A stretch of DNA of 64,000 nt from Sclerodactyla briareus (lineage: Eukaryota > Echinodermata > Holothuroidea > Dendrochirotida > Sclerodactylidae), in contig JAODTK010005465.1 of NCBI GenBank assembly GCA_026419785.1, positions 62,001-126,000 on the forward strand. Reading direction: 5' to 3'. Shown piece after piece: positions 23,857 through 33,500 of the stretch; position 1 is the first letter of the stretch, and every line of letters begins with the position of its first letter. The notes beneath the pieces were generated by a model. The model saw only the letters and a program-made list of their open reading frames with translations. It ran no database searches and had not been told where the DNA came from. The position numbers and the translations under genes are program-made.

Positions 23857-24234
23857 TCGCACTGTGCGTCATGAACAGAAGAATCTTGGCCACACACATT
23901 TTTGTGAAACTTGAAATGGGTAGGTCTCATATTAATTTCTTCCAGTTCAAGGCGACCCACTTCCCGAATTCAGGCGGCCCGGGATGCCTATGACATAAAA
24001 GTGCGGGGGTTGAAGCCCCGCAGCTCACTTCTCGTTGTCCCCTGCTGGTGTTTTCGCCGAATAAACACAAATTTTGACCTCCGGTGACCTTGACAATCAC
24101 CGAGTCCATGTTTTCGGGACCAATGTTTGTGTCCACCCAACATTCGTTTGAATTAGACTCTGCATTTTCGTGTAAAAACCTGCGAAATAGATGGCAGCAG
24201 ACATGCAGTGGTGCCTGTTTTCGAACTCATCCGA

Positions 24235-24772
24235 GATTTTACTAGGGCGGACATGTTTACCAAGTTCCAAATAATACCCAGGTAGGTAATTTCACACGTT
24301 TCTCCCAATTCCAATGCCCATCATCTATCCTTGGAATCGGTTTCCTAGTATATTGGCTTTCTGAGATCCTAATATCATTACATTTACTGACATTAAATTT
24401 CATTCCCCAGGTACGTACTTGCCCAATCAGCGTCATCTTGGAGGAGCGTTTTGCGGTGAACTGATGCCAGGGTACACCAGAGAGCGAATAGACGGGTTTT
24501 GCTACTCACTGCGTTGCTGATATCGTTGGAGGGATCCTGCGACAAATGTGGACCTAGAACAGTTCCTTTTGGGACACCACTGAAAACATTTCGACACTCC
24601 GAAGCTTTGCCATTTACAAACACTCTCTGCATGCGCCCTTTCAAGAAAGATTCACTCCATTCTTGCACGCTCGTTCAGTAAAACCATAATATGGCAATTC
24701 ATGAATTAGCTTCCTGTGAGGAACGACATCAAACGCCTTTGAAAAGTCCGATGTCTAGTCTGTATTGTTACC
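24235..24772 (-). pseudogene. LINE reverse transcriptase core, broken
   Basis: Minus-strand translation gives the palm region of a non-LTR retrotransposon reverse transcriptase in order: DFSKAFDVVPHRKLIHEL (24,717-24,749 and on), PYYGFTE, FLKGRMQRVFVNG, SGVPKGTVLGP (about 24,550-24,582), a degraded ISNAVS..RLFA, SVHRKTLLQDD, and WGMKFNVSKCN (about 24,377-24,410). These are signature segments of the CR1/Jockey-like group. The catalytic FADD box is lost: RLFA is followed by LWCTL where DDC is expected, and frame and stop changes lie upstream. The 5' side stops where the GGGC inverted-repeat element starts (24,773), and the 3' side fades into other repeats at ~24,235. It is an inactive relic. 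Confidence 0.9.
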
Positions 24773-25015
24773 GTTAAGCCGCGTTTCCATGCACGCGGGC
24801 GGGCGGGCGGGCGGGCGGGCGGGCGGGCGGGCGGGCGGGCGTTTTGGAAGACCCGTTCCATGCACGCGGGCGGGCGGGCGGGCGGGCGGCCTTTTTCTCG
24901 AGTCACGCACCTCTTCTCACTTTTCGCGTGTATATGCGCTATATAAGAACCGATGTAGCCTACACTTATTATTATTGTTATTATTGTTATTATTGTTATT
25001 ATTATTATTGTTGTT

Positions 25016-25070
<55 letters not shown>

Positions 25071-25120
25071 TTGTTGTCGTCGTTGTTGTTGTTGTCGTCG
25101 TTGTTGTCGTCGTTGTTGTT

Positions 25121-25157
<37 letters not shown>

Positions 25158-25696
25158 TCGTGTCACACCACCGGACTCATACTAAGTTGTTTAAACCTAA
25201 CACAACCGGTTTTTCATTTTCTGAAAACCATTGTTCTGAATGTCAACGATTACGGCCCACCATTACAACTTCACAATTGACAGGTTTTGGAGATTTAATT
25301 AGCAAATACTGTGACATTCATCGGGTTACAAAACATGTAAATATGTGTTCAAATAGGTGTCTGGCCGTTGAATATGACACCATCTGTATAAAATCTCATC
25401 CCTAGTGTTGAAACAGTTATGGATGTTGTTTGGAACATTATTTGAACCTAAAACTATCCTCTACTCACCATTATCCGGCTTCAAGCCGGTAAGATTGCAG
25501 GAAATCCCCGGGATTGATTTCGATACCACGTCGACACTCGGCGGGCGGAAAAAATCGCTACATGACCGATTCGAGAAAACGCCCGCCCGCCCGCCCGCCC
25601 GCCCGCCCGCCCGCGTGCATGGAAACGGCTCCATTGAAAATACGATGAGCGATTTTAGACGCCCGCCCGCCCGCGTGCATGGAAACGCGGCTTTAC
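24773..25696. mobile_element. 924-bp element with ~125-bp GGGC-rich TIRs
   Basis: The left arm (24,773-24,905) begins gttaagccgcgtttccatg, then cacgcgggcggg..., a (GGGC)n run, a second ttccatgcacgcgggcggg block, and ctcgagtc. The right arm (about 25,573-25,696) is its inverted counterpart: gattcgagaaaacgccc, (CCCG)n, gcgtgcatggaaacg, a second cgcccgcccgcccgcgtgcatgg block, and ends ggaaacgcggctttac. The interior (24,906-25,572) holds a TTG/TTA/GTC trinucleotide tract and unrecognised sequence, with no transposase. I read it as a non-autonomous DNA transposon with long TIRs. The target-site duplication is not obvious. The superfamily is unassigned. Confidence 0.8.
24967..25160. repeat. Trinucleotide microsatellite, (TTATTG)n to (GTCGTT)n
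   Basis: About 190 bases of ttattattg, ttgttg and gtcgtt units in blocks. Leucine/serine and cysteine/arginine runs in the overlapping 171- and 113-codon frames come only from this tract, so those frames are not genes. It lies inside the long-TIR element. Confidence 0.95.
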
Positions 25697-26214
25697 ACTT
25701 GATGTTTGACCGCGCCTTCAGGATTGGGCCTCGAATAATTATGGAAAACGTTATACCTAAGGTAACGCACTTAGACAAGACTAAACCCTGGGCCTGGCTT
25801 CAGGCCTAGGCTTGGGTTGTGTGCTAGTTTGATGTTATATGTGCGAAAAGCTTCAGTTCAGTAGGTCTCCTCTAACTGTAAACCTTCTGAACAAAAACCA
25901 TAGGTAATTAACGGAGAAAATCACGAGGTTACTTCACTGAGAATAACGACATTCTATCTGGGACATTTAAAGTTAAAGAAGGTTACCCACCTGTTACAGA
26001 TATGAAATATGAATCCCGTATCGATATGCAACACATCGGGATGGGGCGAGGTTGAAGTTGAAGTTCAACTACACATGCTATGGTATCGTAGATACATTGA
26101 GAAAAGTAGATTTATGGCTCCGATATATTAAATGTAAAAATTGAATGTAAAATTCCTTGTGGGTTTCATTGATTCTTCTGCGGAATGTCAATTATTCAAC
26201 ACAATGAAACGATG
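25697..26214. other. Unrecognised sequence
   Basis: No gene or repeat partner seen. It includes a ctgggcctggcttcaggcctagg stretch (about 25,790-25,811) with partial dyad symmetry. Reverse transcriptase homology does not visibly resume here, so the LINE relic was either truncated before or lost upstream of the element. Confidence 0.4.
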
Positions 26215-26390
26215 GAATACATAAAATAGTTATCTGTGTCGTTCAACTGTACGTCATGCGTTATTGCGCAATGGATATTCTCTCTAATTTCGGTGCACAA
26301 CCCACCAAACTCTGACGGTCCATAATTCCACATAGGAATATCGTATTGAAATGGTGTTCGGACTCATGGATTTAGTTTTCCATTCCCCAC
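26215..26390. repeat. Dispersed repeat, copy 2 (partner at 18,778-18,955)
   Basis: Matches copy 1 with many one-base deletions (for example gtgtcgttcaactgtacgtcatgcgttattgcgcaa). It is followed by a poly-G run at 26,410-26,420. Confidence 0.75.
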
Positions 26391-26749
26391 ATCAATGGCG
26401 TAAACATGAGGGGGGGGGGGACAAGGGACCCGTGGTCCCCTTGTACATCCCTGCGAAAAAATACGACCGTAAAAAATACGTACGTCGGCCTAGCCAACCC
26501 TAGGCACTTCGAGGGTCATGTTGTATGGGCTCGTCTCAAAACGCGTTGAAAGAGATTTGTTTTGTAGGGGATGGGATGGGGTGAGGTGAGGGTGTATTTT
26601 TTAAACCAATCTTAAGGTCACAATAACACCATCTTCAATGAAAACATAACTAGAAAGCCAAAAGGCTTAGAGTGATCCGGACACATTTCTGGCATATTCG
26701 GAACACGTTCGCGGTGGCATGACCGTATAGCTGGGGAGAGGTAAGAAAG

Positions 26750-27330
26750 GAAATTCCTGGACCCCAAAATATTTCAGTAACTGTACCATGGAACCGAAAA
26801 CATCTCTGGAACATGGAATTTTAAATGAGGATGGTTTCAGTGCAGCTTGAAAGGTCTGAGAAGCGTCATTTCCTGCGATTCGAGGGACGTTTTTGGCAAT
26901 AACTTCTACGCTACTCTCCGCGTCAGCTGTTAGTGGCGCTCCGCTCAGATAGTTAGTCCGTCAATAACTTACAAGTTGTAACATCGAATATGGATACCCC
27001 CAACGCCGGAAACCCTGGAAAACGAGCAAATATCCCAGGCGCACGATGTGAAGCACCTTTCAACGAGTGCGTAGAGGGTTCATTCTGATTTGTTCCTCGA
27101 TCCCTGACTTCTGGTGGCGCTACTGGGCAGCGAAGCGAAGGGAGATCATTGTAGACCTCCCTCTCTCATGAAAAGTAAGACCAAACTTTTCAGAGAAAAA
27201 CCTTTCTCGGAAAAGAAAATTCTGGAAAATGAGGTCTCAATATAGCGACCGTTTCGATGCAGATTGAATGGCCTGGGAAGTGCCATTTCCTGCAATCTAG
27301 AAGGCCTCCGCGTGATGCCATTAAGTGGTC
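26750..27330. repeat. Degenerate direct repeat, ~415-bp period
   Basis: The segment gcagcttgaaaggtctgagaagcgtcatttcctgcgatt (near 26,840-26,880) recurs in diverged form at about 27,259-27,299 (gcagattgaatggcctgggaagtgccatttcctgcaatc). Gtggcgctccgctca and gtggcgctactgggcagcgaagcgaag lie between. Similar GGCGCTCCGCTC words lie at 3146-3237. Confidence 0.65.
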
Positions 27331-28650
27331 AACATCCTCCCAACGCTTAACACCATACTAAAAATCCCGGCTACGCAAGCTGCGCCAAGTGAGGCGGACA
27401 GAATATCCGCTTCATTTCGCTTACTCGCTTAATAGGAAGACACGCTTTTCCCCCTTCCGCGCCTTTATAGCTACAACCTCGCATAATTTTTCCATTAGCA
27501 CTGAAATAGTTATACATCCGGTTATATGTGTCGATCAAAGCGTCTTGGTAGCACTCGTTTGATGGACCGGTAAGAATACGCCTGATATTCACGTATACGA
27601 GTACCGGAGTCAATCAAGTGCACCACAGAATGACTACACGAGGCCAATGCACAGACATATGCAATCAAATAAACTTGAACACGTGCAGTTGACATATGGG
27701 TGAACACTGGTCGGATGCAGCCTCTATGACAATGAGAGTGCCTCATAACAAAATTACAGAGTGAATACGGGACAAAATTCAATATAATCCTTGAAGTTCA
27801 CAGGATATTCTAAAAGGTGCCAGTTACAGAGCTGAATATTCATGGCGTCCAAACACATGACATGATTGGATCGTCATATCATGAAGTTTTCTGGCAAATT
27901 CAGGACTGTATGAGAGGGCGTTACTGCTGAGCAATTCGCTACTGACAAATACGGAAGGTAACATGAGGGTCCACTATTCGATTCTTCAGTATGAGCCATC
28001 GCGTTGAGAAAAATAACGTCTTAACAAGAGACTACTTTGCATGGAGGTCGGCGAGCGAGTATGAATTGGGCTTAACATTCCCCAGCGAGTACCAACTTAT
28101 CAAGCAGGAGCGGACAGTATGGATTCTGGTAGGCTGCACTACACCGTACACAATACACACTCTAACTGTGCAGCGTGTGGTTCCAACGCCACTGCAATCT
28201 AAGCTAGGCCCGCCCTAACTTTAGAAAGAAAAAACATGCAATGGAATCATTTAAATGACGTGGAAAAAGTCAGAATAGCTGGAATTCTGAGAAAACGTGG
28301 CAGAGTAAATGGGGACTCTCTTCCCTCATGGATATAATAAAATTGATTTTTTGGACAACATTACCGAAATTTTGCAGGTTGCCGCCTCCGTGGTAAAGAA
28401 ATTGTCAAAATTCTATTTAATATTCGACTTAGGAATGTGCAGCACGAACTAGAACAGCGCCATCATTATTCGGGGTAACGAAATGTGGAATCTTTCAGGA
28501 TTTCAGACATGCATGATTGGTTGTCAGATGCAAAACGAATCTTGGTAAATTGTGTTTCGCTAATGCTGCTGACTGAAATACAGCTAAAATGCAGCCCCAA
28601 ACTTAGGTCTGGCTCTAACTGGAGGATGATTATATCCTCGCGACGCTGGA
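27331..28650. other. Unrecognised sequence
   Basis: Several short frames (75-121 codons; the longest, 28,485-28,850, runs into the GCC-rich block) show no family resemblance. No repeat partner recognised in 27,340-28,600. Confidence 0.4.
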
Positions 28651-28830
28651 AGTGTCGGGGGATATTATTGTTTTGGGTGTGTAGCCGCCCCGCCACTGCC
28701 GTCCCAGGCTCCGCCGCGCCGGAAAACTTTGGCGTTACGCTTCATCGATTGATGAATCTTGGGCCATATGTTCGCCCCAGTGAAATCTCGGATGAGTTCG
28801 AAAGTGGACTTCACTGCAATGCTGGCATAA
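28651..28830. repeat. GCC-rich dispersed repeat, copy 1
   Basis: The block ttttgggtgtgtagccgccccgcc..ccgccgcgccggaaaactttggcgttacgct is followed by gttcgccccagtgaaatctcgga. Related copies occur at 32,755-32,845 (gggtttgggggtgtagccgccg, tccgccctagtgaaatatccgg) and 54,060-54,260 (gggttttgagccgcgtgcaccgccg, gcgccggaaactttagcgta). Confidence 0.7.
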
Positions 28831-29079
28831 TTCATGTGACTGTTTTGTAACTTTCATGGCGGCGCTCTTTTGCAATTTAATATTCTATCAATATTTCTGG
28901 CAGTAGTATTTCCCCATACTAAACAACAGTGATCGATTATTGGAAGGATATATCTATTATAATAAAGTATACATGTCGATGTGTCAATATATGCATGTGT
29001 ACTCCGCCGCAAGAGGGCTAATCTCGTCCTTTTCTCGTACGTGTTACAAATATATTCGATTGGTGCTTACCAACAGTAA

Positions 29080-29300
29080 ACACTAAGTCCAGAATGGTTG
29101 GTCCGATCAAGCAGAAATTTTGTGTGTGGCATCCGTTATAAGGAGAACAAGAACCTAGTGATTTTCGTGTATATCAGGGGCATTTTTTGTCGGAAATGGA
29201 AATTTCGTAGAATATCGAAATTTCGGCCGAATTTAGCTTGTGAACACGAAAACTGGTCCATTATGCCCTTCCAACGATCTTTGACCTGGAATCCCTGAAC
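29080..29300. repeat. Solo copy of the 'aagtccagaatggttggtc' repeat
   Basis: Agtaaacactaagtccagaatggttggtccgatca..gaaatttt matches the half-unit that is tandemly arrayed at 38,840-39,960. The remainder has diverged. The 66-codon frame here is incidental. Confidence 0.65.
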
Positions 29301-30507
29301 ACTCTAAAGGCAACCACTACTCCATAAAATAATACTGACTAAGTATGATGGTAATCTAACCTTATCTGTTGGAGAAGAAAAATTTCGTAGTTCCCACATA
29401 ATGACCCATCATGGCCCTCTGATCATCATATTCGACCTTGACCTTGAAGAGGTCAAAGATGGCCCAAAAGATGCGCCAAAAAAGTTGTGTCTAAGTTGAC
29501 AGACAAATAGGCTCAGAGCACTATACTAGTTTTGAGTTCTGAGAATGTGTAGCGCATTTTTTCCATGATTACACAAAAAAGAATTCAACAAAAAGGTGAA
29601 CATAAACGTAAAGAGGTAATTTATTCTCTGCGCAGGAAATTATGTATGCGCTGCGAATATATTGTTGTTATAACAGTCAGATTGTTAGAGATGACCTGGA
29701 TAATAGCAGGGGAGAAATTGTTGCAAAGGTCATGCACAGAGAATAGGTTTCTGTTCCAAAAGCCATGAGGACTGTGCAGGGGATGAACATAATTAGGTGT
29801 ACTGTGAAAAGTAAAGGCAGCCTCCAATCGTTGCATAGCGTTTTCAAGTGGGGAGGCAGCCTCGGCAAAATGTCCTGGGTAGTTGCTCCACCCCAGCCTC
29901 ACCCGTCGGGGAGGAATAAAGGAAAAAAGTTGACGGGTGTTGTTAAAAAAAATCGCCGTTTAAACCTAGAGTAGGGTTTAGAATAGTTCGGCAGCACACA
30001 CAAGTTCAATTATTTTTTTAAGAACCACATTTTGATAAAAATTGTCGATATGTGGGTTTCTTTCGAATCCGAGAGGTAGTATCCTGCATGAGGATGAGGG
30101 GGCGAACCTCCGGAGGCTGCGCTCCCTCTACAATGACTACCAGCCGATTTAGCATGTTTCATTACAGTTATATTAAATTAAACAAATAAATTGAATAAGT
30201 TCCTCAGTTAAATGAGATAGACAACTCTCGACTAATTTCCCAACTTAACCCTGGTCAATGAATGCAGGTCACTTGTAGAAGGGAAAACTTCCCCTTTCAT
30301 CCCATTGCCTATGTATGTTAACAACCCTGCAGTGCTCAATTCGAGGAAAGCCTCAGGTGAACAGGAGCACAAATGCTTTTAAAGGACAAGTAATAACACA
30401 AAACATGCCAGTCCACAGTTATTTTGAGAGGCTAGTACCATGCACAAGACTCCCAGCTGATTTAGAATTACTCCCAATACAAAGATACGGTATAGGTTGC
30501 TTAGCAA
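29301..30507. other. Unrecognised sequence with short repeat words
   Basis: It contains ttcgaccttgaccttgaagaggtcaaagatgg (near 29,433-29,462), typical of the GGTCA families, and gggggcgaacctccggaggctgcgctccc (near 30,098-30,126), a GC-rich repeat-like edge. No gene recognised. Confidence 0.4.
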
Positions 30508-30714
30508 TACACTCTTAAAAATGTTTGTGAAATATACAACAACACACCGTATAACTAGCACACCTGTCCCGACTTGTGTAAGAAATCAGACAACAATTGT
30601 GTAAAGGTTAGTGAAAACTAACAAAAATTTGTGGCAGAATTCTACACATGTCGTGTAATTGGTGACACAACACCAAATAGGTTGTTCAAGTTCATGAACA
30701 TTTTTAAGAGTGTA
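30508..30714. mobile_element. MITE with perfect 18-bp TIRs
   Basis: The left end TACACTCTTAAAAATGTT (30,508-30,525) is an exact inverted match to the right end (30,697-30,714), and pairing continues imperfectly inward. The whole is 207 bp, AT-rich, without coding potential. If the outer TA is the duplicated target, the TIR proper is CACTCTTAAAAATGTT and a TA-target family such as Tc1/mariner is suggested, but this is inference. An internal gtgtaa/ttacac theme recurs. Confidence 0.9.
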
Positions 30715-31309
30715 AGATGAATGAAATAACACCATTGTAGTAACTCCCCAACATCAGCTTTGAACCCTCGCAGGAATATATGCCACTCTTACAGGCAAAA
30801 ATGTCATGTCCCTCTCAACCAATCGCTGTTTGTTAACACCTTCTCTGTGTCCTGGTAATCCAACCTTATCCGTAGGAATGTCTTCAACATAAATGGTTCA
30901 ATATGCCCTTTCAGTCACTTTGAACCCCACCTAAAAGAGGTAGAAAGGGTCTCGTGGCGTAGATAGATCGGTCGACATGCAATGACCGATCACGATAGGG
31001 CTCAGCTAGCATGGCCGGTTTGAGCTAAACAAGCTGCTTGTTCCCTACAAGACATGATCTTGCTACCGACCAAAAAATATGACGCCACTGGTACTGCTGG
31101 GTAGTGGTATTAACTCTACTGTGTTGCCTATAGTCCCTTCAACTCCACAGGAGCTCAAGGTTTTGTCATCCAATTCCAGATGTTAGTAGTTATATTGCTT
31201 GTGAAGAATTCGTTTGGGAGTCGTAATTCACCGCTGTCGCCTCCAATTTCTATAATACACACTTTCCATACCTGCATGAAGTTATGTAAAATTCAGGAAG
31301 AGTAGCTAC
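30715..31309. other. Unrecognised sequence
   Basis: Nothing recognised; no frame above 60 codons. Confidence 0.4.
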
Positions 31310-31860
31310 AGAGCCAGCGATTACTTCTTGTGTGTGTCTCTTTGTGTCATGCTGGGCCTTTAGCAGGATTTACCTCCTAATCAATTAGGACGCAATTGTT
31401 TTCGAATTTAGTTGGGTATTGGGTGATAAACAGTGAAAGGATGTATGACCTAATTAGATTTTGATGTATTCCCTTGTTCAAGTAGATGAACTGAATAGAT
31501 TTTGAGTTAAAAATATGCTGATTAGGTATCCTAATTTGTAAAATATGCTAATTAGTTAATTTTGTCGGAATTCGATTAAACTTAGTGGATATGGTCTGCG
31601 TTTAGTCCCCCTGTGATGTCATCCAATATGTCTAATCCGCATAATGTATAAAGGAATTTCAGAAGTTCGTTGGATTTCCGCAGAACATCGTGTATGTGGT
31701 TTGCCTTTGGTCCTTCGTAATTTTAAATGTCAACCAGGGTCATTCGAGGTCATCCCATGTGCCTGATTTGCGTAATTCGCACATATTTTAAAATTTGTTA
31801 GATTTCCATGAACGCATTGAATGTGCATGGTCAAAGTTGAAATAACTTGTAAACACCATG
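31310..31860 (+). repeat. Diverged 'ttagcaggatt' family repeat
   Basis: It starts with a gtgtgtgtctctttgtgtcatgctgggcctttagcaggattta edge, a decayed version of the unit start in the 10.7-kb array. It continues with the family motifs (gtcggaattcgatt.aac, agtggatatggtctgc, gtcattcgaggtcatcc, cataat.cgcac). The frame is not open. Confidence 0.7.
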
Positions 31861-32500
31861 GGTCCAGAACCCGACGTCCGATCGAGCTGGATTTTTGTGG
31901 TGTAGCTTGCCTATAGGAGTAAAACCCTATCGTGTTTTTATTCTCTTCTTGGTGTTTTGGGGTGGGGTCATTAATGGAGACAAAAACTGAAATTCATTAA
32001 AAATTGATATTTTGACCAATTTTGTTTGGCTTGTAACACGGTGACTGGATCCCACCTAGATGAATGAAGCTCATACTAGGTATATATATGTTCCCAATAA
32101 TGAATTCAGAACTCATTGTTTGGGTCAGGTTAAAGGTCATGTACGGTCAACGGAGGTCAAAGTGTAAAAACCTTGTGAACACGATAAATCCAACAAGCTT
32201 GGTCTAATCGCGAGCTGAAATTGCATTTTTCTTATGAGGAGTACATAACCCTATGTGATTTTAGTTAGGATGAAGGTCCATTTCATATACATTGGAAAAT
32301 TATTATTTACTTAATGATATTTCGACCAATTTTGGCTTGTGAACAAGATGGATCAGGCTCGTAATTCGTGCCAGTATGTGAATTTCCCATGATGAGATCA
32401 GGTCAAGGGTCATTTGCGGGTAACGAAGGTCATAACACGAGAACCTTGTAAACACGAGAAGTCGAGAATGCTCAAGATCAGTCAAGGAGTTACTCAGCCT
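31861..32500 (+). repeat. Solo relatives of the 'cttgtaaacacgataa' family
   Basis: Two to three diverged units carry cttgtaa.acggtgactgga.ccc, gatgaatgaagctcatactaggtat, ggtcaggttaaaggtcat and aaccttgtgaacacgataaatcca. They match the order seen in the 38.8-40.0 kb array. The end gtcaaggagttactcagccttctggctatctggtt matches that array's right edge near 40,070-40,105. Confidence 0.75.
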
Positions 32501-32754
32501 TCTGGCTATCTGGTTCGTAATCTTTCAACCCTCTCGAAAAAGGAAGGCCCCTATATCTGTACGCAAATGCCTTTGACAAGGAACTGTTCTTAGCTTCTGT
32601 ATTAAACGTTTATAGATTGTTAATATTTATAATATTTCGACTGCAATGCACGTCGTTTGCCAGGCGCTGTGTTCCATAGCAGTTCTTTGTGCAGTTGTAC
32701 GTTTCAGTCGCGATTCTCACTCTGAGCTACACTTATTATATTCCCCGCGAAACT

Positions 32755-33180
32755 CGAAGTGTCCGATTATGGGTTTGGGGGTGTAGCCGCCGTCGTCTCC
32801 GTCTCCGCCGCCGCCGCATGTCCGCCCTAGTGAAATATCCGGAAGAAAGAGGCATCACTGCATGTCAGTTGCCCTGTTGTTGCAGGTTTTACACGAAAAT
32901 ACTGAGTTGTCGATTTACACGAAACTTGGTGGGTTACATGACCTGACGTTGATGTCAAGGTAGAGATAAAATTTGTGTTTATTCGCAATTTTTCTAACTT
33001 CGTCGGATTTGAACAAAACTCGGTGAATGTGGACTGTTGTTGGTCTTAAACAAGATGAAGGTCATTTCAAGGTCACAGGATGTCATATTTACCTGAATCA
33101 TGCGATTTTTCCAACTCTGTCGTATTTAACGAAACTTGGGGAATGTGACTACAGTTGGACCTGAACCACTTTCCAGAGAA
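32755..33180 (+). repeat. GCC-rich repeat copy 2 joined to 'gtcggatttgaac' family
   Basis: The GCC-rich block (about 32,765-32,845) is followed by cgatttacacgaaacttggtgggttacatgacct, then two diverged ~120-bp units (ttctaacttcgtcggatttgaacaaaactcggtgaatgtgg; ttccaactctgtcgtatttaacgaaacttggggaatgtg). The same order of GCC block followed by these units is seen at 54,060-54,700, so they form one family. Confidence 0.75.
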
Positions 33181-33432
33181 TAGAAAAATAAATATTTATA
33201 TCGCCTGAAACTGCATTTGAGCATACGTTATTTTGTAAGGTTTAGGTGTTGATTTCTAGCTGGTGCTCATCCCACACTCTCAAGTGCTGGCGCCCCTGTG
33301 TTCAGGAAACTGACCAATGATTTACCGTGTCTGAGAAAGCCTGAGTAAAAGTATATCCCTTATTGATGCCCAAAGCCCAACCCTGTAATTCACAAGAACG
33401 AGTGTCACAGACCCACCCACTTAGGCTTACTC

Positions 33433-33500
33433 CGGACACACACACAAACACACACACACATACACGCACACACACACGCACGCACACACACCCACACCAA
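33433..33500. repeat. (CA)n microsatellite, interrupted
   Basis: Imperfect CACA tract with CG and TA interruptions. It gives a cysteine/valine-rich shadow frame on the minus strand. Confidence 0.9.

Noticed and set aside
24765-25280. 171-codon frame with Ala-Gly-Gly-Arg and Leu/Ser runs
   Set aside because: It is composed of the (GGGC)n TIR and a trinucleotide tract and reads across a transposon boundary.
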